A stretch of DNA of 64,000 nt from the NCBI RefSeq assembly GCF_030371585.1, contig NZ_JAUDCE010000004.1. One strand, written 5' to 3'. Origin of the DNA: Megamonas hypermegale_A. Lineage in GTDB: Bacteria > Bacillota > Negativicutes > Selenomonadales > Selenomonadaceae. This document shows positions 40,832 through 50,043 of the stretch, one piece after another; position 1 is the stretch's first letter, and every line of letters starts with the position of its first letter. The notes below the pieces were generated by a model. That model was given only the letters and a program-made list of their open reading frames with translations. It was not told where the DNA came from and ran no database searches. The translations under genes were made by a program, and so were the position numbers.

Positions 40832-41050
40832 CTTTGATTTAAATATATTTTTTATCCAGACACTGTTGTCGACTAGATGGATAATCATGAAAACAATCAT
40901 GATGTAACCGCAGTAAATATGAAAGTTTTTCATCAATCTTCTATCAAATAAAGTCAAATGGAAATCCATGCAGATACCGGTTACGGCAACGATGAAAAAG
41001 ACAACGGCTAAAACAAAAAATGTAAGGCGCATACGAGATAATTTGTTCAT
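40823..41050 (-). CDS. Small membrane protein, DUF4405/cytochrome b561-like
   Basis: This 75-residue protein has two hydrophobic helices (about 9-30 and 45-63) joined by a basic loop. Histidines lie in MDFHLTLF, KNFHIYCG and MIIHLVD, a pattern seen in small DUF4405-type proteins that may bind haem. ATG 41050 follows GAAGGG; a TTG at 41071 would only add seven residues. Function not known. Its TAA stop lies inside its own terminator stem. Confidence 0.6.
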   Translation of the reverse strand: MNKLSRMRLTFFVLAVVFFIVAVTGICMDFHLTLFDRRLMKNFHIYCGYIMIVFMIIHLVDNSVWIKNIFKSKKK

Positions 41051-41242
41051 GCCAATCCCTTCTTTCTTCAATAAAATGCAATTTCTTTGAAATAATTATA
41101 CTACTTTTTCATTAGATGGAGATTAAAAATTTTTTAAAATCGGATTAAGTATTACAAAAATTTCACATGATTTTTATATAAGTATCACATACATGACATA
41201 AAATAGACACTGTGTTCATATTTATAAAAGGAGCTGGGTCTT

Positions 41243-42808
41243 ATGTTTAATTTAAAGAAAAGCAAAAAAAGAATGGTGGCTCTGTGCCTCACAGCGGCGC
41301 TGAGCGTAGGTTCATTGACTGCTTATGCAGCGACCGAGTACTGGAATGATGCTTCGACAGTACCGGGATACACGACGAAAACGGTAGTATCGCAAAATAC
41401 TGACTGGGCACAGTGGAAAGCCAACTGGGATAAAGTAAAAGCTAATCATGAACAGGTTGCACTTGTTCCAGGTTCAGATTTTTCCAAACTGAATTTCGGC
41501 TGGTACTCCAAAACGAAGGTAAATGATGCTGTAGTGAGAGTTGCCGACAATAAGGAAATGAAAAATGCCAAAGAATTTAAAGGCACTTGTCAGGCAGGCA
41601 CTGTAATCGGCGGCGTACAGTATTATACGAATAAAGTAACGGCTGACGGTTTTAAACCGAACAGTACATATTACTATCAGGTACAGATAAACGGTCAGTG
41701 GCAGGATGTGCATGAATATAAAACGGGCGACCCGCATAACTTCAGCTTTATGTATGTAGGTGACCCGCAGATTGGTGCTTCCAAAGGTCAGGTTCCGTCC
41801 GACGGCAGTGAAAAACAGTCCGCCGATATAGCGGCAAGAAACGATGCGTTCAACTGGAATAAAACCATGAACAATGCACTGGCGCAGCATCCGGAAATCA
41901 ACTTCCTCGTTTCGCCTGGCGACCAGATTAACGAACCGGCCGGCGACGGAGATGCAAACAAACTGCAGCAGCAGGAAGCAGAATATGCAGGTTATCTTTC
42001 CGCAACGGCATTCCGCAATCTGCCGCAGGCTGTAGCAATCGGTAACCATGACTGTCTGACTTCCAGCTGGCAGAACCATTTCAACGCCCCGAACATGTTC
42101 ACGGAAGAAGCCAATCCGACGGCGGCAGGCCACGGCTATTATTATACTTACGGCAGTGCTCTGTTCATCGTTATCAACGCGAACAATTACAATGCGGCAG
42201 ACCATAAAGCTTTAGTTGAAAAAGCCGTAAAGGCAAATCCGAATGCTAAATGGCGCATTGTCGTAATGCATCAGGATATTTACGGTAGCGGTTTAGACCA
42301 TTCCGACTCCGACGGTATCATTTTGCGCAATCAGCTGACGCCGATTTTCGATGCCAACGATATCGACGTGGTATTGCAGGGTCATGACCATACGTATGCC
42401 CGCACTTATCAGCTTACAAGCAAACCGGGTCAGTATGACAGCTTTGATGAATTCAAAGTGGCAGGTCAGCACGGACAGCATCATAATATCTTAGATGAAA
42501 GATTGAAAGCCGATAAAGCGTTCAAGGATTATTACGAATCCCAGAACCGCTGCTACACGATTGCCGATATGAAACAGGGTACGCTCGTAAATCCGGACGG
42601 CGTGTTCTACATGACATCGAACTCGGCAACAGGTTCTAAATTCTACAATCTGATTGAACAGAAACAGGATTATGTAGCAGCCCGCAGCCAGACTTGGAGA
42701 CCGACTTATTCCGTAATCAATATCACGGATGAAAAATTCACTATCAACACATATGATGCTGAAACAGGCACACCGATTGACCAGTCTTACAGCATCGTAA
42801 AAAAATAA
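41243..42808 (+). CDS. Secreted purple acid phosphatase-like metallophosphoesterase
   Basis: This 521-residue protein has a signal peptide (KKSKKRMVALCLTAALSVGS... ending near TAYAA), an N-terminal beta-rich domain (about 60-165) as in purple acid phosphatases, and a calcineurin-like domain. The metal motifs are GDPQIG, SPGDQIN, AIGNHDC, MHQD and GHDHTYAR. It likely hydrolyses phosphomonoesters outside the membrane. Several TCACA/TGACA-like half-sites precede it (41152-41210), which may or may not be Pho-type sites. Confidence 0.88.
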   Translation: MFNLKKSKKRMVALCLTAALSVGSLTAYAATEYWNDASTVPGYTTKTVVSQNTDWAQWKANWDKVKANHEQVALVPGSDFSKLNFGWYSKTKVNDAVVRVADNKEMKNAKEFKGTCQAGTVIGGVQYYTNKVTADGFKPNSTYYYQVQINGQWQDVHEYKTGDPHNFSFMYVGDPQIGASKGQVPSDGSEKQSADIAARNDAFNWNKTMNNALAQHPEINFLVSPGDQINEPAGDGDANKLQQQEAEYAGYLSATAFRNLPQAVAIGNHDCLTSSWQNHFNAPNMFTEEANPTAAGHGYYYTYGSALFIVINANNYNAADHKALVEKAVKANPNAKWRIVVMHQDIYGSGLDHSDSDGIILRNQLTPIFDANDIDVVLQGHDHTYARTYQLTSKPGQYDSFDEFKVAGQHGQHHNILDERLKADKAFKDYYESQNRCYTIADMKQGTLVNPDGVFYMTSNSATGSKFYNLIEQKQDYVAARSQTWRPTYSVINITDEKFTINTYDAETGTPIDQSYSIVKK

Positions 42809-42836
42809 TAAAATCAGCAGATAATAAATAACAATT

Positions 42837-42875
42837 AACTGCGGCAAAGTTTAATGGCTTTACCGCAGTTTTGTT
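42837..42875 (+). terminator. Terminator of the phosphatase gene
   Basis: AACTGCGG...AAAG and CTTT...CCGCAGTT form a stem followed by TTGTTTT. Confidence 0.8.
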
Positions 42876-42904
42876 TTAGAAAACATTTTGAGGAGTTCAT
42901 TCAG

Positions 42905-44044
42905 ATGATGAAATTAATGAAAAATATCTGGGTCAGAGGGATACTCATCGTTGCCGTTCTGGCGGCGGGCATAGTATTTCTCGAGTCTTATAATCAGGTG
43001 GAAAAGCCGGCTTTAATCAGCACTGAGGGACGCACATTTGAAAAGGCGACCGTAATAGAAGTTATAAAGGATAATCTGCAGGAAGACGGCAGCCGCGTCG
43101 GCGACCAGGTGGTAATGCTTCAGATGGAAACAGGACCGCAGGCGGGACAGGTTGTAGAGGCCAACAGCCCGAACGGACTTTTATTCGGTACAGTGTGCCG
43201 GCCGGGACTGGAGGTAATCACTATTTCCAGCGTAGTAGGACAGCTTGATGTAACGACGGTGTACAATGTGGACCGGTCGATGCCGATTTATATTTTTATC
43301 GGAACGTTTCTTGTTCTGCTCTGCGTTATCGGCGGTGAAAAAGGCGTGAAATCGGCAGTGGCGCTGATTTTCAGTTTTATTTGCTTTGTATTTCTGTTTT
43401 TCCCGATGATTATGAAGGGAAATTCACCGTTTTTTGCGGCGATTTTAACTTCCAGCATCGTCATAGCGGCTACTATCTGCCTGATTAACGGCTTTACCGT
43501 GAAAGCTCTTTCGGCGATTATCTCTACTTTTCTGGGGCTTTTGACAGCGGGGCTTGCCGCGGATATTTTCGGCTATTTCACATCTTTATCGGGCTACAAC
43601 GTATCCAATATCGAAGCCTTGCTGTTTGTCGGGCAGAATACGCTCATCGACGTCGGTCAGCTTCTGTTTGCCGGCGTGCTGTTTGCCAGTCTGGGCGCCG
43701 TGATGGACATTGCAATGGACATCTCTTCCGCCGTGTATGAATTGCATCAGAAAAATCCGCAGCTGACAGGCAGAGAGCTGTTTAAAAGCGGCATGAATGT
43801 CGGACGCGATGTAATGGGAACAATGGCGACGACGCTTATTCTGGCATTTTTCGGCGGCTCGCTCGGCGTATGGGTGCTTGACTACGTTTACGATTTACCG
43901 TATTTGCAGCTCATAAATTCCAACTCTATCGGCATTGAAATTATGCAGGGCATATCGGGCAGTTTCGGCGTAATTTTTACCGTGCCGATTGTAGCATTTT
44001 TTTCAGCATGGCTGCCGCATTATTTGGAGAAAAAAGTGCGTTAG
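42905..44044 (+). CDS. YibE/F family membrane protein
   Basis: This protein has about 379 residues: one N-terminal span, an extracytoplasmic domain (about 30-125) and seven or so further spans, the YibE/F layout. The block TLIDVGQLLFAGVLFASLGAV is typical. Function is unknown; transport has been suggested for the family. ATG 42905 follows GAGGAG, which suits it better than an in-frame start at 42854 lying inside the preceding terminator. Confidence 0.85.
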   Translation: MMKLMKNIWVRGILIVAVLAAGIVFLESYNQVEKPALISTEGRTFEKATVIEVIKDNLQEDGSRVGDQVVMLQMETGPQAGQVVEANSPNGLLFGTVCRPGLEVITISSVVGQLDVTTVYNVDRSMPIYIFIGTFLVLLCVIGGEKGVKSAVALIFSFICFVFLFFPMIMKGNSPFFAAILTSSIVIAATICLINGFTVKALSAIISTFLGLLTAGLAADIFGYFTSLSGYNVSNIEALLFVGQNTLIDVGQLLFAGVLFASLGAVMDIAMDISSAVYELHQKNPQLTGRELFKSGMNVGRDVMGTMATTLILAFFGGSLGVWVLDYVYDLPYLQLINSNSIGIEIMQGISGSFGVIFTVPIVAFFSAWLPHYLEKKVR

Positions 44045-44048
44045 ATGA

Positions 44049-44077
44049 TTGCATAAAAATTAATTTAATGATATCAT
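44049..44077 (+). promoter_or_regulatory. Probable promoter of the glycine operon
   Basis: TTGCAT, a 17-bp spacer and TATCAT (5 of 6) end just before the riboswitch. The -35 is weak. Confidence 0.5.
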
Positions 44078-44092
44078 AAACGTAGATAAAGT

Positions 44093-44270
44093 TCGGTTGA
44101 AGAATACGGGAGAGACCGCAAGGCGCCGAAGGTGAAAGAGGCACAAACTCTCAGGCAAAAGGACCGTATTTGGACGATACTCTGGAAAGCATTTTTTGCA
44201 CCGAAGAAGTCAAATCTTTCAGGTTACAAAGACAGAGCGCATGAAATTTTATTTTCATGCGCTCTTTTTA
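44093..44270 (+). promoter_or_regulatory. Tandem glycine riboswitch with terminator
   Basis: Aptamer 1 (about 44104-44169) has ATACGG/CCGTAT as its closing stem and the conserved GCGCCGAAGG and CTCTCAGGCAAAAGGAC. Aptamer 2 (about 44180-44238) has CTCTG/CAGAG, CACCGAAG and TCTTTCAGG. The hairpin GAGCGCATGAAA/TTTCATGCGCTC plus T tract (44235-44270) overlaps the end of aptamer 2, so ligand binding would prevent termination. A leader such as GGTTGAAGA fits the known leader-linker kink-turn. It switches on glycine cleavage when glycine is high. Confidence 0.95.
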
Positions 44271-44307
44271 TGTTTTTCAGACGCCTAAATACAAGGAGGC
44301 GTAAATA

Positions 44308-45552
44308 ATGAATTTATTGGAAACTTTAGCAAATGTTGACCCGCAGGTACAAAAAGCAATCGATATGGAACTTAGCAGACAGCGCAATAAACTGGAAATG
44401 ATTGCTTCGGAAAATATTGTAAGCAGTGCCGTAATGCAGGCGCAGGGCAGTATTTTGACGAATAAGTACGCTGAAGGCTATCCGGGCAAACGCTACTACG
44501 GCGGCTGTGAATATGTCGATATCGTGGAGCAGCTGGCAATCGACCGCGCTAAAGAACTGTTCGGCGCGCAGTACGCCAATGTTCAGCCGCATTCGGGTGC
44601 GCAGGCCAATACGGCCGTATTCTTTGCTCTGTTAAATCCCGGTGATACCGTGTTGGGCATGAATTTGACGGACGGCGGTCATCTGACGCACGGTAGTCCC
44701 GTTAATATTTCCGGTAAATATTTTAAAATCGTTCCGTACGGCGTGGATAAGGAAACGGAACGGATTGATTACGATGAGCTTGAAAAATTGGCCAAGCAGC
44801 ATAAGCCGAAACTGATTATCGGCGGCGCCAGCGCCTATTCCCGCATAATTGATTTTGCCCGCATGGCGCAGATTGCCAAAGCGGTCGGTGCGTATTTCAT
44901 GGTGGATATGGCGCATATTGCAGGGCTCGTCGCAGCGGGACTGCATCCTAATCCTGTACCGTATGCCGACGTGGTGACGACGACGACGCATAAGACGCTT
45001 CGCGGTCCGCGCGGCGGTCTGATTTTGTGCAAAGATGCCGAATTCGGCAAACAGTTCAACAAGGCGATTTTCCCGGGCATTCAGGGCGGGCCGTTAATGC
45101 ACATTGTAGCGGCAAAAGCTGTAGCTTTTAAAGAAGCACTGAGCGAAGACTTTAAAACGTATCAGCAGCAGGTCGTAAAAAATGCGGCGGCATTGGCTGA
45201 TGAACTCATGCAGAAGGGCTTTCGGATTGTATCGGGCGGCACGGATAATCATTTAATGCTCGTTGATTTGCGCTCTAAAAATATCACAGGCAAGGAAGCG
45301 CAGAATTTGCTCGATGATATCGGTATCACGGCCAATAAGAATACAATTCCGTTTGAACCGCTCAGCCCGTTCGTGACAAGCGGTATTCGTCTCGGCACAC
45401 CGGCGCTTACGACGAGAGGCTTGAAAGAAGCGGATATTCGTCAGGTGGCCGATATTATTGCTGAAGTTATTGAAAAGCGCGATGATGAAACGGTGATTGC
45501 CCGGGCCAAAGAGAAAGTGGCCGATATCTGCAAGCGATTTCCGTTGTATTGA
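44308..45552 (+). CDS. glyA: Serine hydroxymethyltransferase
   Basis: This 414-residue enzyme has the pyridoxal phosphate lysine in TTTTHKTLRGPRGG and the family blocks IASENIVS, YAEGYPGKRYYGGCE and PHSGAQAN. It interconverts serine and glycine with tetrahydrofolate. As first gene behind a glycine riboswitch it would turn glycine plus methylene-folate from the cleavage system into serine. Confidence 0.96.
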   Translation: MNLLETLANVDPQVQKAIDMELSRQRNKLEMIASENIVSSAVMQAQGSILTNKYAEGYPGKRYYGGCEYVDIVEQLAIDRAKELFGAQYANVQPHSGAQANTAVFFALLNPGDTVLGMNLTDGGHLTHGSPVNISGKYFKIVPYGVDKETERIDYDELEKLAKQHKPKLIIGGASAYSRIIDFARMAQIAKAVGAYFMVDMAHIAGLVAAGLHPNPVPYADVVTTTTHKTLRGPRGGLILCKDAEFGKQFNKAIFPGIQGGPLMHIVAAKAVAFKEALSEDFKTYQQQVVKNAAALADELMQKGFRIVSGGTDNHLMLVDLRSKNITGKEAQNLLDDIGITANKNTIPFEPLSPFVTSGIRLGTPALTTRGLKEADIRQVADIIAEVIEKRDDETVIARAKEKVADICKRFPLY

Positions 45553-45587
45553 AGATGATAAATAAATTTAAAAGAAAGGAAAAACTA

Positions 45588-45656
45588 TTGAAAATATTAT
45601 ATAATATTTTTAGTAGTAGAAATAAAAATGGAATTACTGAGAACACCTTTATATGA
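45588..45656 (+). CDS. Possible 22-codon ORF overlapping the gcvT start
   Basis: AAAGGA (45575-45580) is well placed for a TTG at 45588. That frame runs 22 codons and stops at 45656, past the gcvT ATG at 45628, which itself lacks a Shine-Dalgarno. It contains the perfect 20-bp palindrome 45591-45610. It may couple translation to gcvT or may be accidental. Confidence 0.25.
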   Translation: MKILYNIFSSRNKNGITENTFI

Positions 45657-46713
45657 AGAACATGTTAAATGCGGCGGCAAGATGGTGCCGTTTGCCGGTT
45701 ATGAACTGCCGGTGCAGTATGCTACGGGTGTAATCCGTGAACATATGGCAGTCCGCACGGCCTGCGGGATTTTTGACGTTTCGCATATGGGCGAAATCAT
45801 CTGCTCAGGTGAGGACGCGCTGGCCAATATCAATATGCTGCTCACGAACAACTACACGGATTTGCAGGATAATCATGCGCGCTACAGTCCGATGTGCAAC
45901 GAAAACGGCGGCGTTGTCGACGATTTAATTGTATACAAAAAACAGGATAACGAATATTTCATTGTAGTGAATGCAGCTAATAAGGATAAAGATTTCAACT
46001 GGATGAAAGACCATGCGTTCGGCAAGGTGGAATTTAAAGACGTTTCGGCTGAATATGCGCAGATAGCGCTTCAAGGACCAAACAGTGAAACTGTGCTGGC
46101 GCATTTGACGAAAGACATTCCGGCAAAATACTATACCTGTATTTTCGGAGCAAAAATAGATGATATTGACTGCATTATTTCCCGCACCGGTTACACAGGT
46201 GAAGACGGTTTTGAAATTTACGTGGAAAGCCGTTACGCTGCGGCAATCTGGAATATGCTGCTGGAAAATGGCAGGGAGGAAGGCTTAATTCCGTGCGGAC
46301 TTGGGGCGCGTGATACGCTCCGTTTGGAAGCTGCCATGCCGCTGTATGGCCATGAAATGAATGATGAAATTTCCCCGAAAGAAGCGGGGCTCGGTATTTT
46401 TGTCAAAATGGATAAAGAGGATTTTATCGGTAAAAAGGCACTGGAAGAAAAAGGTGTACCAAAAAGACGCCGCGTAGGGCTTAAAGTTACAGGCCGTGGC
46501 ATTATCCGTGAAGCGCAGGATGTATTTGTAGACGATAAGAAAATCGGCGTAACGACTTCCGGCACGCATTGTCCGTATTTAAAACAGGCTGTGGCATTGG
46601 CACTTGTCGATACGGATTATAAAGATATCGGCACGAAAGTACAGGTCAATGTACGCGGCCGCATGGTAGATGCGGAAGTTATCAAACTGCCGTTTTATAA
46701 AAGAAGTAAATAA
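45628..46713 (+). CDS. gcvT: Aminomethyltransferase (glycine cleavage T protein)
   Basis: This 361-residue T protein has typical blocks GIFDVSHMGE, YSPMCNENGGVVDDL, RTGYTGEDGFEIY and GLGARDTLRLEA, followed by the C-terminal barrel. It transfers the methylene unit from the lipoyl arm of GcvH to tetrahydrofolate. The ATG at 45628 has no clear RBS; the nearest good one is 48 bases upstream in front of another frame. An RPT-S element separates it from gcvH. Confidence 0.93.
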   Translation: MELLRTPLYEEHVKCGGKMVPFAGYELPVQYATGVIREHMAVRTACGIFDVSHMGEIICSGEDALANINMLLTNNYTDLQDNHARYSPMCNENGGVVDDLIVYKKQDNEYFIVVNAANKDKDFNWMKDHAFGKVEFKDVSAEYAQIALQGPNSETVLAHLTKDIPAKYYTCIFGAKIDDIDCIISRTGYTGEDGFEIYVESRYAAAIWNMLLENGREEGLIPCGLGARDTLRLEAAMPLYGHEMNDEISPKEAGLGIFVKMDKEDFIGKKALEEKGVPKRRRVGLKVTGRGIIREAQDVFVDDKKIGVTTSGTHCPYLKQAVALALVDTDYKDIGTKVQVNVRGRMVDAEVIKLPFYKRSK

Positions 46714-46718
46714 TACCC

Positions 46719-46841
46719 GTTGTGCTAGTAAAATATCGAGCCTTTAGCCAGCAGTATAATAGTTTATATTCGTTCGATGTTGTCACTTAACCTCACTAAA
46801 TATAAACTATTATACTGCTTTGAGAAATCAACTAGCACAAT
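46719..46841 (+). repeat. RPT-S copy 4 (full length), inside the gcv operon
   Basis: Ends are GTTGTGCTAGT and ACTAGCACAA; inner arms GCAGTATAATAGTTTATATT and TATAAACTATTATACTGC pair. Placed six bases after the gcvT stop and 35 before gcvH, so the operon transcript contains a long hairpin here. No T tract follows. Confidence 0.9.
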
Positions 46842-46876
46842 AAATAAATAATATAAATTTTTAGGAGGATATAAAA

Positions 46877-47257
46877 ATGAATTTCCCAGAAGAATTAATG
46901 TATGTAAAATCGCATGAATGGATTAAAAATAACGGAGACGGAACGTATTTAATCGGTATTACGGATTATGCGCAGGATGCGCTCGGTGATTTGGTATTCG
47001 TTAATCTGCCGGAAGAAGGCGACAGCGTGGAAAAAGGCGAAACTTTTGCTGATGTGGAATCGGTAAAAGCTGTTTCCGACGTATTTTCTCCTGTTACAGC
47101 CGTAATTGAAGCCGTAAATGAAGAACTGGCCGACGACCCGGCGCAGATTAACAGCGACCCGTACGGTGCATGGTTTATAAAAGTCAATAATCTGACGGAC
47201 CACGAAGACCTTTTAAGTGCGAAGGAATATGAAGAATTTATAGCTACACTTGATTAA
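46877..47257 (+). CDS. gcvH: Glycine cleavage H protein
   Basis: This 126-residue lipoyl carrier has the lipoylated lysine, residue 64, in ADVESVKAVSDVFSP. The overall biotinyl/lipoyl hammerhead fold is complete. Its strong TTAGGAGG site lies beyond an RPT-S hairpin. It shuttles the aminomethyl group between the P, T and L proteins; the operon's own LplA can lipoylate it. Confidence 0.96.
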   Translation: MNFPEELMYVKSHEWIKNNGDGTYLIGITDYAQDALGDLVFVNLPEEGDSVEKGETFADVESVKAVSDVFSPVTAVIEAVNEELADDPAQINSDPYGAWFIKVNNLTDHEDLLSAKEYEEFIATLD

Positions 47258-47290
47258 TTTAAATAGTAATTTAAATCTTGAGGTGATGGC

Positions 47291-48604
47291 ATGGGAACTT
47301 ATATACCGAACAGCGAGCAGGAAAAGCAGGAACTGTTAAATGCCTGCGGTTTTGAAAATTATGCGGCGATGTTCGCTGATATACCGGAAAGTGTATTGTT
47401 AAAAGACGGGCTTAATCTGCCGGAAGGTATGGCGGAACTTTCCGTAAAACGCCGAATGGAGGATTTAGCCGGACAAAATAAAGTATATCGTCATATTTTC
47501 CGCGGCGCAGGCGCATATAACCATTACATTCCGTCTGCTGTAAAAGCGATTACGAGTAAAGAAGAATTCGTTACGGCGTATACACCGTATCAGGCGGAAA
47601 TAAGTCAGGGCATTTTGCAGGCGGTGTTTGAATTTCAGACCATGATTTGCGAACTTACCGGCATGGATGTGGCAAATGCCTCCGTATATGACGGGGCAAC
47701 GGCGGCAGCAGAGGCGGTGGCAATGTGCCATGAGAGAAAACGCGCCAATACCGTTTACGTAGCTCAGACGGTTAATCCGCAGGTCATAGAAGTAATAAAA
47801 ACATACTGTTTCGGCAAGGACATCGAAGTGAAAATTGTACCGGTAAAAGACGGCGCAACGGACATGGAAGCACTGAAACAAATGATAGATAAGGAAGCAA
47901 GCTGCTTCTACCTGCAACAGCCGAACTATTACGGCAATATCGAAGATGCAAAAGCTCTGGGCGAAATAGCGCACAGTGTGAAGGCGAAATTCATCATGGG
48001 CGTAAATCCGATTGCCGCAGCTGTATTGCAGACGCCGATGGAAGCAGGAGCTGATATCGCCGTAGGTGAAGGACAGCCGCTCGGTTTGCCGCTCGGTTTC
48101 GGCGGACCGTATCTCGGTTTTATGGCTACGACGAATAAGATGATGCGCAAACTGCCGGGACGACTGGTGGGGCAGACGGTTGACGTGGACGGCAAACGGG
48201 CGTTCGTGCTGACGCTTCAGGCGCGTGAACAGCATATCCGCCGCGAAAAAGCCAGCTCCAATGTATGTTCTAATCAGCAGCTGTGCGCATTGACGGCTTC
48301 TGTTTATATGGCGACTATGGGAACGGACGGCTTGCAGGAAGCAGCAAAACAGTGCGCAGCCAAAGCGCACTATCTGGCGGCTAAATTGCAGGAAGCAGGA
48401 CTGAGTTTAAAATACAATCAGGAATATTTCCATGAATTCGTAACCGTTGCTGACAAAAAAGCACAGGATATATTGGCCAAATTGGATGAAAACGGTATTT
48501 TAGGCGGTCTTATGCTGAACGAACGCGAAATTTTGTGGTGCGCAACGGAAATGAATACGAAGGAAGAAATTGACGCATTGGCGGCATTGGTGAAAGAGGT
48601 GTGA
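47291..48604 (+). CDS. gcvPA: Glycine dehydrogenase (decarboxylating) subunit 1
   Basis: This 437-residue N-terminal half of the P protein is of the two-subunit type found in many Bacillota. It begins YIPNSEQEKQELL and has FRGAGAYNHYIPS and MDVANASVYDGATA. It forms a heterotetramer with GcvPB and decarboxylates glycine. GAGGTG precedes the ATG. The stop codon overlaps the GcvPB Shine-Dalgarno region, so the two are coupled. Confidence 0.95.
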   Translation: MGTYIPNSEQEKQELLNACGFENYAAMFADIPESVLLKDGLNLPEGMAELSVKRRMEDLAGQNKVYRHIFRGAGAYNHYIPSAVKAITSKEEFVTAYTPYQAEISQGILQAVFEFQTMICELTGMDVANASVYDGATAAAEAVAMCHERKRANTVYVAQTVNPQVIEVIKTYCFGKDIEVKIVPVKDGATDMEALKQMIDKEASCFYLQQPNYYGNIEDAKALGEIAHSVKAKFIMGVNPIAAAVLQTPMEAGADIAVGEGQPLGLPLGFGGPYLGFMATTNKMMRKLPGRLVGQTVDVDGKRAFVLTLQAREQHIRREKASSNVCSNQQLCALTASVYMATMGTDGLQEAAKQCAAKAHYLAAKLQEAGLSLKYNQEYFHEFVTVADKKAQDILAKLDENGILGGLMLNEREILWCATEMNTKEEIDALAALVKEV

Positions 48605-48606
48605 AT

Positions 48607-50043
48607 ATGGAACTGATTTTTGAAAAGAGTACGAAAGGTCATAAATGCACAATATTATCACCTTGCGACGTGCCGGAAGTGGAAATCAAATCTAAACGCA
48701 ATATTGCACTGCATTTGCCGGAGTTGTCGGAAAATGAACTGAGCCGCCATTACACGGAACTGGCGGAAAACGCGCATGGTGTAAACAACGGTTTTTATCC
48801 GCTCGGTTCGTGCACGATGAAATACAATCCGAAAATAGATGAAGAAGTGGCTGGCTTTGCCGGTTTCAAGGATATCCATCCGCTTCAGCCAGAGCAAAGC
48901 GTACAGGGCGCATTAAAGGCGATATCTCTAGCCAATGAATATTTAAACGAAATCACCGGCATGGATGCGATGACTTTCCAGCCGGCAGCAGGCGCACACG
49001 GTGAATTTTCCGGTCTTCTGCTGATAAAAGCGTATCACAGAAGCCGCAATGACGATAAACGCAGAAAGATAATCGTGCCTGACTCGGCGCATGGTACTAA
49101 TCCGGCAAGCGCGGCCATGGCCGATTATGAAGTCGTATCCATTCCGTCATCATCTGACGGCTGCGTCGATTTGGAAGCATTGAAATCCGTTCTTGATGAT
49201 GAAGTGGCAGGGCTTATGCTCACCAATCCGAATACAGTCGGCATTTTCGATAAAAATATTCTGGAGATAACGCGTCTTGTGCATGAAGCCGGCGGTCTGT
49301 GCTATTATGACGGTGCAAACTTAAATGCCGTAATGGGCTGGGTTCGTCCGGGCGACATGGGCTTTGACGTCGTTCATCTCAATCTGCATAAGACTTTTGC
49401 CACACCGCACGGCGGCGGCGGACCGGGCAGCGGTCCTATCGGCTGTAAAAAGTTTTTGGCGGAATTTCTGCCGGGTTATAAAGTAACGGAGCAGGACGGA
49501 AAATTGTCGCTGCAGCGGTACGAACATTCTTATGGCATGGTTAAGGAGTTCTACGGTCATTTTCTTGTTGTACTAAAAGCTTTGACATACATCATGACAT
49601 TGGGCAAAGAAGGCATACGCGACGCTTCGGCCAATGCCGTACTCAATGCCAACTACATGAAACAGCAGCTCAGCGATACTTTCGATATGGCCTATGACGG
49701 TATCTGCATGCACGAATTTGTCATGACGCTGGAAAAACTGAAGCACGAATACAATGTTTCGGCGCTTGACGTGGCAAAGGCAATGCTCGATTACGGTATC
49801 CATCCGCCGACAATGTATTTCCCGCTTATTGTACATGAAGCCTTAATGGTGGAACCGACGGAAACGGAAAGCAAGACGGAAATTGACAAGGCTGTCGCTA
49901 TTTATAAGGAAATTTACCAAACGGCCGTAAACAATCCGGAAATAATGCACGATATGCCGATGAATACGCCGGTCCGCAGACTGGATGAAGTGCTGGCGGC
50001 GCGCAAACCTGTTTTGCGCTATGAGTTTAGCAATGATAAATAA
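48607..50043 (+). CDS. gcvPB: Glycine dehydrogenase (decarboxylating) subunit 2
   Basis: This 478-residue catalytic half of the P protein has the pyridoxal phosphate lysine in NLHKTFATPHGGGGPG and GNPxS-type blocks such as PLGSCTMKYNPK and FQPAAGAHGE. ATG 48607 is preferred, with GAGGTG at 48596-48601; the GTG at 48601 is part of that site. It is followed by lplA, which overlaps its last codons. Confidence 0.95.
   Translation: MELIFEKSTKGHKCTILSPCDVPEVEIKSKRNIALHLPELSENELSRHYTELAENAHGVNNGFYPLGSCTMKYNPKIDEEVAGFAGFKDIHPLQPEQSVQGALKAISLANEYLNEITGMDAMTFQPAAGAHGEFSGLLLIKAYHRSRNDDKRRKIIVPDSAHGTNPASAAMADYEVVSIPSSSDGCVDLEALKSVLDDEVAGLMLTNPNTVGIFDKNILEITRLVHEAGGLCYYDGANLNAVMGWVRPGDMGFDVVHLNLHKTFATPHGGGGPGSGPIGCKKFLAEFLPGYKVTEQDGKLSLQRYEHSYGMVKEFYGHFLVVLKALTYIMTLGKEGIRDASANAVLNANYMKQQLSDTFDMAYDGICMHEFVMTLEKLKHEYNVSALDVAKAMLDYGIHPPTMYFPLIVHEALMVEPTETESKTEIDKAVAIYKEIYQTAVNNPEIMHDMPMNTPVRRLDEVLAARKPVLRYEFSNDK

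Noticed and set aside
41150..41210. Pho box before the secreted phosphatase
   Set aside because: TTCACA, ATCACA and ATGACA half-sites occur, but their spacing (10, 22 and about 10 bases) does not give a convincing 11-bp periodic PhoP site.
47465..48370. 301-codon minus-strand ORF
   Set aside because: Antisense to gcvPA; no recognisable domain and no start signals.
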